From: Sporocytophaga sp. | Lineage (GTDB): Bacteria > Bacteroidota > Bacteroidia > Cytophagales > Cytophagaceae | Length of the DNA: 64,000 bases | Direction: 5' to 3' | Assembly (NCBI GenBank): GCA_024707265.1 | Contig: JANQAB010000009.1 | Coordinates: forward strand, 620,001 to 684,000 | Shown here: one piece after another, positions 28,415 to 38,173 of the stretch | How positions within the stretch are numbered: position 1 is the first letter of the stretch | Layout of the letters: the number at the start of each line of letters is the position of its first letter | The notes under the pieces: model-generated | The model's database searches: none | Told to the model about the DNA's origin: nothing | What the model saw: the letters and a program-made list of their open reading frames with translations, nothing else | Translations under genes and position numbers: made by a program

Positions 28415-28498
28415 TTATTTCTTTTTTGGTTCTGGTTTTTTGGGTGCCTCAGGTTTAGTTGGCTGAGGTTTTGGAGCACCTTTTTCTTTAGTTGTCAT
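28415..28498 (-). CDS. Possible 27-residue Pro/Lys-rich small protein
   Basis: Reads MTTKEKGAPKPQPTKPEA and continues PKKPEPKKK. It is basic, disordered and without hydrophobic segments. The start is preceded by an A-rich stretch and the stop is followed at 17 nt by a good leftward terminator, which argues for a real short transcript. No family recognised. It could also be part of a non-coding RNA. Confidence 0.4.
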   Translation of the reverse strand: MTTKEKGAPKPQPTKPEAPKKPEPKKK

Positions 28499-28878
28499 AA
28501 TTTTCTTTTTTTAGTTAAGTTCCTAAAATTGATAACCTGTCAGGTCCAATATTGTTAAGAATGTGTTTGGTGCTTTTAATATTTTTTTATGATTTAAAAA
28601 AGTACATTTTACAAGTAGTAGTCGGTCTTATTTAGCCCGCATAAGTATGTTATTTTAATAATATGCCAAGGCATTCTATCCATCAGGGTTAAAAAGAGAT
28701 TAAATTTTTAGGGATGACAAATTTTTTAATAGGATAGATTAAGGGAGAAATTTTTATAAATCAGAGCAATCCGAATAAATATAGGTGGTTACTCAAATCC
28801 ACTTAAAACAATGCCTAAACACTGATGGACTCATACAGGTTGTGTGAAGAGAAAATATTTTAGCCAAATTAATATTCT
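28499..28878. other. Gene-free A/T-rich interval
   Basis: 380 bp without a supported gene, RNA or repeat. It should hold the promoters of the small leftward frame and of the malectin gene; no clear consensus was seen. Confidence 0.5.
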
Positions 28879-29769
28879 ATGAAAAAAATATTTACACTTC
28901 AATTCTTAGGAGGACTCGCCCTCTTTTTGCTTTTAGCAATAGCGGGTTCCGCTCAACCTGATGGAACTGTTTACAGTACCACATTATATAGACTTAATGC
29001 GGGAGGTACCTCCGTACCGAGCATCGATACTTCAGCGGTAGCCTGGGGCAATGATCATCCGGACATACCCTCTAATTTTGTTGATACGGCAATTGCTGGG
29101 AACAAGACATTTACTGTTTATGATACCATTCTTTTTGATGCATCGGTGCCTTTGTCAGTACCTGTAAAAGTATTTAAGAGTGAAAGAAGCCTTTCTGAGT
29201 TCAAAGGCGCTACAGATCTGGAATGGAAATTTCCTGTAAAAGCTACCACCCTTGTCGAAGTGCGGTTATATTTTGCTGAGATTTGGTTTAACGATCCTGG
29301 ATCAAGAGTTTTTGATATATGGATAGAGGGAGAGAAAAAGCTTTCTAATTATGATATCTTAAGTGAAGTCGCCAAATTTACAGGCACTGCAAAAACCTAT
29401 GTTACAGAAGTAGGAAATGATGATACGCTTAATATAGTATTTGCTAAGAATATTGGTCAGCCCAAGGTGAATGGTATCGAGATAATTGAAGTAGCCCCTG
29501 TTGTTCAAAATGTATTCGGAAAGAAAATGCAAAATACAATTGCTGCATTCCCCAATCCTTGTAAGGATATAGTAACCTTGAAGATGAATAATTCTACCCT
29601 TAGAGATGTTCAGTTATTCGACGGCTATGGAAAGCAAATAGAAGGTCCCAGAACTGAATTTTCAGGAAATGATTTAAGAGTTGATCTTTCATCTCAACCA
29701 TCTGGAGTATATATGCTAAGGGTTACAAATGATAAGTCAACTGAAACGCTGCGTCTGATAAAGCAGTAA
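28879..29769 (+). CDS. Secreted malectin-domain protein with T9SS sorting domain
   Basis: 296 residues. Signal peptide 1-25 (ending IAGSAQ). Residues ~30-205 form a malectin/di-glucose-binding fold: YRLNAGG at the start, the DTSAVAWGND segment, VRLYFAEIWFNDPGSRVFDIWIEG (the typical LYFAE...GxRxFDV motif) and KVNGIEII at the end. Residues ~225-296 (AFPNPCKDIVTLKM ... QPSGVYMLRVTND) are a T9SS C-terminal domain. Likely a secreted carbohydrate-binding protein, in line with the cellulases nearby. No catalytic domain is present. Confidence 0.85.
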   Translation: MKKIFTLQFLGGLALFLLLAIAGSAQPDGTVYSTTLYRLNAGGTSVPSIDTSAVAWGNDHPDIPSNFVDTAIAGNKTFTVYDTILFDASVPLSVPVKVFKSERSLSEFKGATDLEWKFPVKATTLVEVRLYFAEIWFNDPGSRVFDIWIEGEKKLSNYDILSEVAKFTGTAKTYVTEVGNDDTLNIVFAKNIGQPKVNGIEIIEVAPVVQNVFGKKMQNTIAAFPNPCKDIVTLKMNNSTLRDVQLFDGYGKQIEGPRTEFSGNDLRVDLSSQPSGVYMLRVTNDKSTETLRLIKQ

Positions 29770-29790
29770 AAATAAAGAGTATTATATGGT

Positions 29791-29826
29791 AAAGGTTAAA
29801 GCAAGTGCTTTAACCTTTATGTTTTT
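29791..29826. terminator. Terminator after the malectin gene
   Basis: AAAGGTTAAAGC pairs perfectly with GCTTTAACCTTT around AAGT; a T-rich tract (ATGTTTTT) follows. It could also serve the converging ceramidase gene. Confidence 0.75.
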
Positions 29827-29854
29827 CTAATTTGCAATCGATTTTGAGTAAATT

Positions 29855-31204
29855 CTATTCTAGTTTCTTTAATATTTTTGCGATCAATTCACTGAAATAA
29901 GCTCCGTTAAAGGGCCCAAACCAGTTCATCTCACGGGTTTCGTTTTTTACTAGACTGTAATATTGATCCGGAGTAATGTAACCGAGATAAGCTCCGTTAA
30001 AGCTTGTTATCTGAAGGTTTAGATTTTTAGTTTTAGCAAGGCTGTCCAGAGGTGTCATTAATTCTCCTGAGAAGTCGCATGGCGTTCCAATCATCACATT
30101 GTTGGCAATCTTAAACACTGAAATTCCTGGTGATTGCTCTCCCAAAAGCCAATTGAATACCCAAGGCCGTATACGAAAATCTTCACTAAGCCTTAAATGC
30201 GCACTTCTAGCATAGAGTGGAATAAAATCAGAAAGAAGTTCTTTGGGTTTTTCTAAATCTATGCTGTCACTGATTGCGGATACTTTTTCCTCAAGGCTAT
30301 CAGCTATGGTAATAGCCTTTTCAAAGTCTGCTGTTCCTGTTTCTCCTGGCTTCATGCTCCCGACCGCTCCTGCAAAAAATGCTGCGAAATCTGTTTCTTT
30401 TCGCCTTTCTAAAGAATCTACCAGAAAGCCTGGATAGTCACAGCTGATATAATTAATTTTTTTGGCCAGACAGGTAGGGTGGGCTGAATAGGATAATATC
30501 ATTGCATTTTCCCCATTGTTCTTTTTAAGTTTCAGAATCCTTAAGTAAGGGTCAGTTTTCCCTCCATCTATCAGTCTGTTTGCTACTTGGTTTGAAGCCT
30601 CAATTTTACCGAAACCTACTTCAATTGGAGCGGTAGATCCTTCAGCATTCTTAATTGCCTCAATAATTTTATCTGCTATGAATTGTACATAATCTTCCTC
30701 ATAGGTACCTGCGAGAAATCGGCCTCCCGCTCCTTCCGCCCAGCCTCCTGCTGCATTGTGGGAATGAGTGGCTGAAAAATATACCTCATCTCGTCCAAAT
30801 CCTTCTTTTTCAAGTAAAGGCAAAGCCTTGGCAGCAACAGAAGGGGGTACAATTAACAAATCCATAGTTATCAGGGCACATTTTTTTTCTATGGATTTAA
30901 AAACAAAGGTCCTTACAAATAAAGAATCATGTACACCGTCAAAGTCTCGTCTCAGGCCATAGCTAGCTATCTGTAAAGGCTGCAATGGTGTAATGTTGGC
31001 TTTGGCCCACCCAGCAACGATTCTCAGGGAGTCTTCTTGATATTGAAGCGTATCGACCTGTTCCATCATTTGATGGTAGTATGCCGCTTCTTTTAACGGA
31101 GTCTTATCTACTGTATCTATCAGGGCTATTGCCAGAGCGGAGAGACAGATAACAATAATCAGAAGTATTTTAGAGGTTTTTTTTACTAAAGAAGTTTTTT
31201 TCAA
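29855..31204 (-). CDS. Neutral/alkaline ceramidase-like membrane-anchored protein
   Basis: 449 residues. A basic start and one membrane helix (ILLIIVICLSALAIALI, ~13-29) anchor it. The rest resembles the N-terminal catalytic domain of neutral ceramidases: GWAKANITPL, ITMDLLIVP, FSATHSHNAAGGW (zinc His pair and neighbourhood), LSYSAHPTCL, CDYPGFLVDSL and a TPCDFSGEL segment. It lacks the C-terminal Ig-like domain of true ceramidases (total ~650 residues or more), so the substrate may differ. Bacteroidota make sphingolipids, which would fit, but the activity is inferred. Confidence 0.78.
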   Translation of the reverse strand: MKKTSLVKKTSKILLIIVICLSALAIALIDTVDKTPLKEAAYYHQMMEQVDTLQYQEDSLRIVAGWAKANITPLQPLQIASYGLRRDFDGVHDSLFVRTFVFKSIEKKCALITMDLLIVPPSVAAKALPLLEKEGFGRDEVYFSATHSHNAAGGWAEGAGGRFLAGTYEEDYVQFIADKIIEAIKNAEGSTAPIEVGFGKIEASNQVANRLIDGGKTDPYLRILKLKKNNGENAMILSYSAHPTCLAKKINYISCDYPGFLVDSLERRKETDFAAFFAGAVGSMKPGETGTADFEKAITIADSLEEKVSAISDSIDLEKPKELLSDFIPLYARSAHLRLSEDFRIRPWVFNWLLGEQSPGISVFKIANNVMIGTPCDFSGELMTPLDSLAKTKNLNLQITSFNGAYLGYITPDQYYSLVKNETREMNWFGPFNGAYFSELIAKILKKLE

Positions 31205-31371
31205 GGAAAAATTATTTAAAAGGCTCTCAAAATAATGATACGGAAATATAAAAATTTTTATAAGTCTTTGGGATATTTTCTAATGAAATGCTGTTAAGAA
31301 ATATTAGGGAGATAGTCTCGCCAATTATTCGTAAATTCGCCTTTCTACAATATCAGGAATCAGAAAAAAAT

Positions 31372-33000
31372 ATGATCAGTACATCTAACGTTACTCTTAG
31401 ATACGGTAAAAGAACCTTATTTGAAGATGTTAACATTAAGTTTACTCCGGGAAACTGCTACGGTTTGATCGGAGCGAATGGAGCCGGAAAATCCACCTTT
31501 TTGAAAATTATGTCTGGAGAAATAGACCCTACTTCAGGATCTATTGCCATCACTCCCGGAGAACGCCTTGCAATTTTAAAACAAAATCACTTTGAATTTG
31601 ACGAGGTTCCTGTTTTACAAACAGTATTGATGGGTCATAAAAAGTTGTTTGATATTATTCAGGAAAAAGATGCTATTTATGCAAAAGCAGATTTTTCGGA
31701 TGCTGATGGAGTTAGGGCTTCTGACCTTGAAGCGGAGTTTGCAGATCTTAATGGCTGGAATGCAGAATCTGAAGCAGCAGAAATGCTTAGTGGCCTTGGT
31801 GTAAAAGAACACCTTCACTACAGTTTAATGAAAGACCTTGAAGGTAAGGATAAAGTAAGGGTCTTGCTTGCTCAGGCACTTTTCGGTAATCCTGATATTC
31901 TTCTTCTTGATGAGCCTACCAACCACCTTGATATTGAATCAGTAATGTGGCTGGAGAATTTCCTCGCAGATTTTAAAAATACAGTGATCGTGGTAAGTCA
32001 CGACAGACACTTCCTGGATCAGGTATGTACACACGTTGCTGATATTGATTATGCTAAGATTCAGCTATATGCAGGAAACTATTCTTTCTGGTATCATTCT
32101 AGTCAGCTAGCTTCCAAGCAAAGGGCTGATCAGAATAAAAAAGTTGAAGAAAAAAGAGCTGAATTGCAGGATTTCATTGCGAGATTCAGCGCTAATGCTT
32201 CAAAGTCCAAACAAGCAACTTCAAGACAAAAACTTCTGGATAAACTTACCCTTGATGATATTAAACCTTCAAGTAGAAAATATCCTGCAGTTATCTGGAA
32301 ACCTGAAAGAGAAGTTGGAGATCAGGTATTATCTGTTGAGAACCTTTGTAAAATCGGTGAAGACGGAAGACCAATTTTCAGTAATATTACTTTCAGTCTG
32401 AATAAAAATGACAAAGTTGCATTTGTTAGTAAAGACACTCTTGCCATATCCATGTTCTTTGATGTTCTAATGGGTGAACAGCAAGCTGATAAGGGAGAAT
32501 TCAAATGGGGTGTTACAACAACACAATCTTATTTCCCTAAAGACAATAGCAGTTACTTCAATTCTTCCGATTTAAATCTTGTTGACTGGCTGAGGCAATT
32601 TTCTAAAGAAAAGGATGAAAGCTTTATCCGTGGATTCCTTGGTAAAATGCTTTTTACTGGTGAAGAATCTTTAAAACAGTCAAAGGTTTTATCTGGAGGA
32701 GAAAAGGTAAGATGTATGCTCTCTAAAATGATGCTGGAGTCTTCTAACGTTCTGGTACTTGACGAGCCTACCAACCACCTTGACCTTGAATCCATCACTT
32801 CGTTGAACAATAGCTTGAAAGATTTTAAAGGTATCATTTTATTTGCAACCCACGATTATGAGTTTATGCAGACGGTTGCAAACAGAGTTATTGAGATTAC
32901 TCCTTATGGTTTGATCGACAAACTGATGACATACGAGGAATTTGTAAAGAGTGAAAAAGTTAAAGTTCAGCGTGAAGAACTTTATTCTGTTGTGAAATAA
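31372..33000 (+). CDS. ABC-F family ATPase (YbiT/Ettb-like)
   Basis: 542 residues from the ATG at 31372 (MISTSNVTLRYGKRTLF); an upstream in-frame ATG at 31288 would add 28 residues unlike the family. Two ABC domains without membrane segments: Walker A GANGAGKST, signature region MKDLEGKDKVRVLLAQAL, Walker B ILLLDEPTNHLDIES; second copy has LSGGEKVRCMLSKMMLESSNVLVLDEPTNHLD. The second Walker A is degenerate (FVSKDTLA where a GxxGxGKS would be expected). ABC-F proteins act at the ribosome E site. Followed by a clear terminator. Confidence 0.9.
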   Translation: MISTSNVTLRYGKRTLFEDVNIKFTPGNCYGLIGANGAGKSTFLKIMSGEIDPTSGSIAITPGERLAILKQNHFEFDEVPVLQTVLMGHKKLFDIIQEKDAIYAKADFSDADGVRASDLEAEFADLNGWNAESEAAEMLSGLGVKEHLHYSLMKDLEGKDKVRVLLAQALFGNPDILLLDEPTNHLDIESVMWLENFLADFKNTVIVVSHDRHFLDQVCTHVADIDYAKIQLYAGNYSFWYHSSQLASKQRADQNKKVEEKRAELQDFIARFSANASKSKQATSRQKLLDKLTLDDIKPSSRKYPAVIWKPEREVGDQVLSVENLCKIGEDGRPIFSNITFSLNKNDKVAFVSKDTLAISMFFDVLMGEQQADKGEFKWGVTTTQSYFPKDNSSYFNSSDLNLVDWLRQFSKEKDESFIRGFLGKMLFTGEESLKQSKVLSGGEKVRCMLSKMMLESSNVLVLDEPTNHLDLESITSLNNSLKDFKGIILFATHDYEFMQTVANRVIEITPYGLIDKLMTYEEFVKSEKVKVQREELYSVVK

Positions 33001-33024
33001 ACAAAGGTTTAATAATATATTAAG

Positions 33025-33059
33025 AAAAAGGAGGTCGGTTTTATAGGCCTCCTTTTTTT
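33025..33059 (+). terminator. Terminator of the ABC-F gene
   Basis: AAAAAGGAGG pairs with CCTCCTTTTTT around a 14-nt loop; ends in seven T. Confidence 0.8.
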
Positions 33060-33246
33060 GTATCTGGAAGTTATAAATTTTTGTTGAAGATTGGAGTCTT
33101 AATTTAACATTAGCAAGGTTATAAGGATATTTTGTTGCTGTTGCTCAAACTGTTGCTTCTTTTCCTTATATACTTTCAGCCATCGTGGTAATTCAACTTC
33201 ATTTTGTTCTAAGGTTTATTAAAGGAAACACCTATAAGCTTGAATT

Positions 33247-34560
33247 CTAGCTGGCAAGAATCAGGTCCAGTAATAGCACACCTGCAAGGCCGGTAACAGA
33301 AACAATCGTTTCCATAACAGACCAGCTTCTTATCGTCTGCATAATTGAAAGGTTAAAATACTCTTTGAAAATCCAAAAGCCTGCGTCATTTACATGTGAG
33401 AACATCAGGCTCCCTGCGCCAATGGAAAGTACGGTAAGTTCAGGGCTTACATGTGTACTTTGAATTAAGGGTAAAATGATACCTGCGGAAGTAAGAGCTG
33501 CTACCGTAGCAGAGCCAAGAGCCAGTCTGATAATGGCAGCCATGGTCCAGGCAAGGACTAAAGGAGATAAACTGCTGTCACGAAATATTTCTGCAAGGTA
33601 TTCTGCAGATTTGCTGTCTATCAATACTTGTTTAAATGCACCTCCAGCCCCTATGATTAATACAATCAATGCAACCTCCGATATTGCAGCATTATATAGA
33701 TCCATAACATCTTTTACTGATTTCCCTTTCGAAAGGCCAAGGTTATAGGTAGCTACAATAACTGCTAATAGCATTGCTATGAAAGGGTTTCCCCAAAAGC
33801 TTACCAGATTATAAGTTATTGTATCTTTTGTTAATAAAGGAAGCAGGCATGCTCCTAAGGAAATCAATAGAACAGGGAATAAAGCTGTGAATAAGCTCTT
33901 TTTAAATGAAGGTAGGTCTAATGATTGAACGGAAGACCTTGCAGGACCTCCGGAGCCTTTTATGTCTTTTACAAACTGACCGTAAAACGGTCCTGCAAGT
34001 ACAATTGCGGGTACAGCAATAATACTTCCATAGATTAACGTAAGTCCCAGGTCTGCTTTAAAGATAGAGGCAAGAGCCACTGGTCCTGGATGTGGAGGCA
34101 GAAAACCATGAGTTACTGAAAGTGCAGCAGCCATTGGTATTCCTATGTATACAGGTGAGAAATTTCCAACAGTAGCAATAGTGAAAACCAAAGGTATAAG
34201 TAAAACAAATCCTGCCGTGTAAAACAACGGAATTCCTATAATAAATCCTGTAAGCACTACTGCCCATACGACGTTTTTAGGGCCAAACAATCGATTAAGG
34301 CTATTGCTGATCTGTAAAGCAGCGCCGCTTTCCCCCACTATTTTACCCAACATAGCACCAAATACCACAATGAATGTAAGACTTCCAAGAGTGTCTCCAA
34401 AGCCTTTTTGTATGGAGGAAATGAGATGATCAGCAGGCATACCGAAAGAAATACCCAAAAATAATGACACTAGTGTGAGGGAAATAAAAGCATTAAATTT
34501 CAGGAAAAGCATTAAGATAAGCAGGAGCACAATGCTGCTTATAATGAGGATTACTGGCAT
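33247..34560 (-). CDS. GntP-family gluconate:H+ symporter
   Basis: 437 residues, strongly hydrophobic with about 12 predicted membrane segments. GntP features: FGMPADHLISSIQKGFGDTLGSL, GKIVGESGAALQIS, FLPPHPGPVALA and AAIIRLALGSATVAALTSAGI. Length is normal. Likely an inner-membrane symporter for gluconate or a related sugar acid. No gluconate kinase is adjacent, so the substrate is unproven. Confidence 0.9.
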   Translation of the reverse strand: MPVILIISSIVLLLILMLFLKFNAFISLTLVSLFLGISFGMPADHLISSIQKGFGDTLGSLTFIVVFGAMLGKIVGESGAALQISNSLNRLFGPKNVVWAVVLTGFIIGIPLFYTAGFVLLIPLVFTIATVGNFSPVYIGIPMAAALSVTHGFLPPHPGPVALASIFKADLGLTLIYGSIIAVPAIVLAGPFYGQFVKDIKGSGGPARSSVQSLDLPSFKKSLFTALFPVLLISLGACLLPLLTKDTITYNLVSFWGNPFIAMLLAVIVATYNLGLSKGKSVKDVMDLYNAAISEVALIVLIIGAGGAFKQVLIDSKSAEYLAEIFRDSSLSPLVLAWTMAAIIRLALGSATVAALTSAGIILPLIQSTHVSPELTVLSIGAGSLMFSHVNDAGFWIFKEYFNLSIMQTIRSWSVMETIVSVTGLAGVLLLDLILAS

Positions 34561-34906
34561 CTTCAGTTATTTTTAACGCAATTTATTGATTTTGCCCATG
34601 ATGTTCATTGTGAGCAGAATAAATTATGGTCCTTTTTAAGCAATTTGTGCGAATAGAAACACACATTCAGGTCCTTATACGGGATATTAGGGAAAACATA
34701 AAGTCTTTCAACCGGTTGAACCAAAGGAATAATACTTTAATTTTTTTCTTGAGTTGAACCTCGTCATCAAAAGAGCAGGAGATCATTTAAGCTATCTGTT
34801 GTATACAGATAGTGAATTCGCATTGGCTGTTTTGTATTCAAAATGCATTCTTCTTTTTTTCCCGGACGGATTATTCTTTATTGTCTCATCTTCAATTTTT
34901 TTACAG

Positions 34907-37900
34907 ATGAGATACATAAGCAGGAAAAACAGGAAGCCCAGAAAGAGAGGGTTGGGAGGTGAGCAATTAGGTAAAGAGCATAAAGAATCTTTTATCCGAA
35001 AGGTGCTTGATACTGTTGCCAATACCATTTACATATATGACATTGAAGAAAAGCGGTTTGTGTATGTGAATGAATTTTCCAGACAATCACTAGGCTATGA
35101 GCCTTCGGAAATTGAGGCATTTGGAGATGAGTTTTTTTATAAAATAATGGATCCTGATTTTGTTCACCTTAAATCCGATCATTTTAGGGAGATTCTCGAA
35201 TTGAAAGATGGTGAAGTTAAAGTGACCAATACCAAACTCAGACATTCTGACGGAAGTTGGAGGTGGTTCATATTGAAGGAGTCTGTCTTTGATAGAAATG
35301 ATGTTGGTGGGGTAAAAGAGGTAACAGGTACCATAACAGATGTTACTGAGAAGAAGGATACAGAGAAACAATTAAAGCGGAGCCTGAACTTTATTGACAA
35401 AGTGGTTAATTCAAGTCCATTCGATGTCTTTGTATATGATGTGCAGGAGGAAAGGAATATTTTCGTAAATGACAATGTGATAAAAACCCTTGGCTATAGC
35501 GCTAAAGAAGTGCAGGAAATGGGTTCAGGTTTTTTAACAAAAGTTATATATCCGGGAGATCTGGAAATTTTTAATAAAAGTCATACAAAGTTAAATGAGT
35601 CGGGACAAAGTGCTGCCACTTTTGAACTTAGAGTAGTTGCTTCTGATGGGACAGTGAAATGGCTGAACATTAACATCTCTGTATTTAGTAAAGATGATCA
35701 TGGGCGTATTAAAGAAGTCATAGGAATAGCAAGAGATATTACTGAAAAGAAAGAGGCTGAAGAGTATTTAAGGGATAATATTCATTTTGTAAATAAAATT
35801 ACGGAAACAATACCCAATTACATATTTGTTGAAGATGTAGTTGCCGACAAATTAATATTTTCAAACAGGTCTCTGCTTGAAGATTTTGGCTATGTTGAAA
35901 AATTTGAAGATCCGATGAATGTGTTCTGGAAAATTATTCATCCGGATGATTTGCCAATATTAATCAGAATAAAATCTGAGCTAAAATATATGGGTGACGA
36001 AACACTGAAAGGGGAATTTCGGCTTCGTCATGCGAACGGTTCATGGAGATGGGTTCATACGGTATTATCGGCATTTAAGAAAAATACATCCGGGGAAGTG
36101 ATCCAGGTAATTGCTTCAAGTCTTGACATTACAGAAAGAAAAGAAGCAGAGCTGAAGCTTCAGGAAAGTCAGCATTTTATTCAAAGTATACTCGATACCT
36201 CTCCTAACTCCATATATGTTTATGATCTTGAAAAGAGAAGTAATATATTTTCTGCCGGGTCTCCTGGTGGCGATTTGGGTTATCCTTCAGATTATTTTGA
36301 AAGCCTTGGAGATAATTTTATGCCTGTTTTACTACATCCTGATGACTATGAAAAGAATTTTAAGCATTGGGAAGAATTAAAAACAATGAAGAATGGTGAG
36401 GTAAAGTCTGTAGAGGGAAGACTCAAACATGCTGACGAAAGTTGGAGATGGTTTCATCTTAGGCATAGTGTGTTCAAGAGAAATGACAAAGGAGAAGTAA
36501 TCCAGGTGATCGGAATTGCTACTGATATTACAGATCTTAAGAAAACCGAAAACCAGCTGGAGGAAAGTAAAAGTTTTATAACCAAAATTATGGAAGCCAA
36601 TCCTAATGTGGTCATCATTCATGAACTGAAAACACAGACACCAATCTATATCAACAGATATGTTGAAGAAGTACTGGGTTATACTCCGGAAGAAGTCCTT
36701 GCAATGGGGGAAGATGCATTTAAAACACTCATTCACCCGGATGATCAGCCTAAAATTTTAAAACATCTTGAAGAGTTTTCCTCTGCTGATTTTGATACAT
36801 CCAAATCAATTGAGTACAGGGCAAAAGATAAACAAGGGAACTGGCATTGGGGCCTTTCTAAGGATTCTGCTTTTGAAAGGGATTCTGAAGGTAAAGTGAC
36901 CAAAATAATAGCTGCAGCAACTGAAATTACTGATAGAAAAAAAATAGAAGAAGAGATCAAAAGGCTGAATATAAGTCTTGAGGAAATTGTGGAGAAGAGA
37001 ACAAGAGAGCTTCGGAGAAATCAGGAAAGACTGGAGCATAGGGAGAAGCAATTAAGAATAATCACAAATTCTGTCCCTGCATTGATATCTTATCTGGATA
37101 CAGATCTTAAATATGTTTTTGCCAATAATCATTATTATAAGGTTTTCAATATTGATGGGACGATCAGGGGTAAACATATAACGGAAGTTCTGGGAGAAAA
37201 CAATTATAATAATATTTCAGCGATGCTGAATCGGGCGCTTGCCGGGGAAGAGGTTACATTTGAAAATAATTTTAGTAATAAGAATAATGAAAAAGTTTAT
37301 TACAAATTAAGTTATATACCAGATTTGGATAATACAGGGGAGTTGAAAGGTTTAATCATAATGGGCACAGATCTTACTGACAGGTATAATTATGAAAAAT
37401 CTCTGGAAGAAAGAAATGTCGAACTTGTTAAGATTAATTCTGAACTTGATAATTTTATCTATACAGCCTCTCATGATCTTAAAAGCCCCATAGTAAATAT
37501 GGAAGGCTTGCTTAAAAGCCTGTTGGAAGAAGCAAGCCAGCAGTGCAAAGGTGATATCAATGAAATGTTGAATTTTGTATCACTTAGTGTTGAAAAGCTG
37601 AAAAAGACAATTGAAGAGCTTTCAGAGATCAGTAAAATTCAGAAAGGAACAGAAAATTATGAAGAGAGGATTGAAATCGCAGAAATCATTAGGGATTTTA
37701 AGGTTGAGTATTCAGAGCAGATTAAGTCATCTCAAGCTGTTATTTTTTCCGATCTCACAGTATCATCAGTAAAGTTTTCCCGAAAAAATTTTCGAAGTAT
37801 TATTTATAACCTGCTTAGCAATGCCATTAAATTCCGCTCTCAGGAAAGAACTCCCATTATTTCAGTAAGATCTGAATACACTTCCGATAATTATGTAAAG

Positions 37901-38110
37901 ATCACCATCTCCGATAACGGGATGGGTTTTGATATGAGGAAGAAAGACAAAGTTTTCGGAATGTTTAAAAGGCTTCATACCCATGTTGAAGGAACTGGGG
38001 TAGGAATGTATATAGTGAAAAGAATTATGGAAAATGCTTCCGGTAAGATAGAGGTGGAAAGTGAAGAGGGGGTAGGTACGACCTTCAGGTTATATTTTCC
38101 AATAGGTTAA
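34907..38110 (+). CDS. Multi-PAS sensor histidine kinase (six PAS domains)
   Basis: About 1067 residues from the ATG at 34907; the frame is open from a TTG at 34754, but the extra stretch is unlike a domain. Five tandem PAS/PAC units occupy ~25-675, each ending in W-R-W-x-H/L...DIT-x-K/R-K (TDVTEKKD, RDITEKKE, LDITERKE, TDITDLKK, TEITDRKK), then a coiled coil (~680-725), a sixth PAS (~730-835) and the kinase core: H-box SHDLKSP (His856), N-box NAIKFRS, G1 ISDNGMGFD and G2 GTGVGMYIVKRI. No membrane helix after 34907 and no receiver domain, so it is probably a cytoplasmic hybrid-free sensor with an unlinked response regulator. The ligand is unknown. Confidence 0.9.
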   Translation: MRYISRKNRKPRKRGLGGEQLGKEHKESFIRKVLDTVANTIYIYDIEEKRFVYVNEFSRQSLGYEPSEIEAFGDEFFYKIMDPDFVHLKSDHFREILELKDGEVKVTNTKLRHSDGSWRWFILKESVFDRNDVGGVKEVTGTITDVTEKKDTEKQLKRSLNFIDKVVNSSPFDVFVYDVQEERNIFVNDNVIKTLGYSAKEVQEMGSGFLTKVIYPGDLEIFNKSHTKLNESGQSAATFELRVVASDGTVKWLNINISVFSKDDHGRIKEVIGIARDITEKKEAEEYLRDNIHFVNKITETIPNYIFVEDVVADKLIFSNRSLLEDFGYVEKFEDPMNVFWKIIHPDDLPILIRIKSELKYMGDETLKGEFRLRHANGSWRWVHTVLSAFKKNTSGEVIQVIASSLDITERKEAELKLQESQHFIQSILDTSPNSIYVYDLEKRSNIFSAGSPGGDLGYPSDYFESLGDNFMPVLLHPDDYEKNFKHWEELKTMKNGEVKSVEGRLKHADESWRWFHLRHSVFKRNDKGEVIQVIGIATDITDLKKTENQLEESKSFITKIMEANPNVVIIHELKTQTPIYINRYVEEVLGYTPEEVLAMGEDAFKTLIHPDDQPKILKHLEEFSSADFDTSKSIEYRAKDKQGNWHWGLSKDSAFERDSEGKVTKIIAAATEITDRKKIEEEIKRLNISLEEIVEKRTRELRRNQERLEHREKQLRIITNSVPALISYLDTDLKYVFANNHYYKVFNIDGTIRGKHITEVLGENNYNNISAMLNRALAGEEVTFENNFSNKNNEKVYYKLSYIPDLDNTGELKGLIIMGTDLTDRYNYEKSLEERNVELVKINSELDNFIYTASHDLKSPIVNMEGLLKSLLEEASQQCKGDINEMLNFVSLSVEKLKKTIEELSEISKIQKGTENYEERIEIAEIIRDFKVEYSEQIKSSQAVIFSDLTVSSVKFSRKNFRSIIYNLLSNAIKFRSQERTPIISVRSEYTSDNYVKITISDNGMGFDMRKKDKVFGMFKRLHTHVEGTGVGMYIVKRIMENASGKIEVESEEGVGTTFRLYFPIG

Positions 38111-38116
38111 ATTAGA

Positions 38117-38160
38117 TGAAAAAAAAGACCAGACACTTTTATCTGATCTTTTCTTTTTAT
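38117..38160 (+). terminator. Terminator after the histidine kinase gene
   Basis: AAGACCAGA pairs with TCTGATCTT (one wobble pair) around CACTTTTA, with an A-rich left flank and T-rich right flank (TTCTTTTT); likely bidirectional with the converging gene. Confidence 0.65.
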
Positions 38161-38173
38161 GTATTTATTCCTT

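Noticed and set aside
33099..33215. Leftward frame of ~38 codons (LEQNEVELPRWLKVYKEKKQ...) before the gluconate permease
   Set aside because: It has no start codon and no recognised family; it could be a gene remnant but the evidence is too thin to list it.
34754..34906. TTG-initiated N-terminal extension of the histidine kinase
   Set aside because: The extra 51 residues do not resemble a domain or a clean signal/TM, and the ATG at 34907 is directly followed by the basic stretch leading to PAS1.
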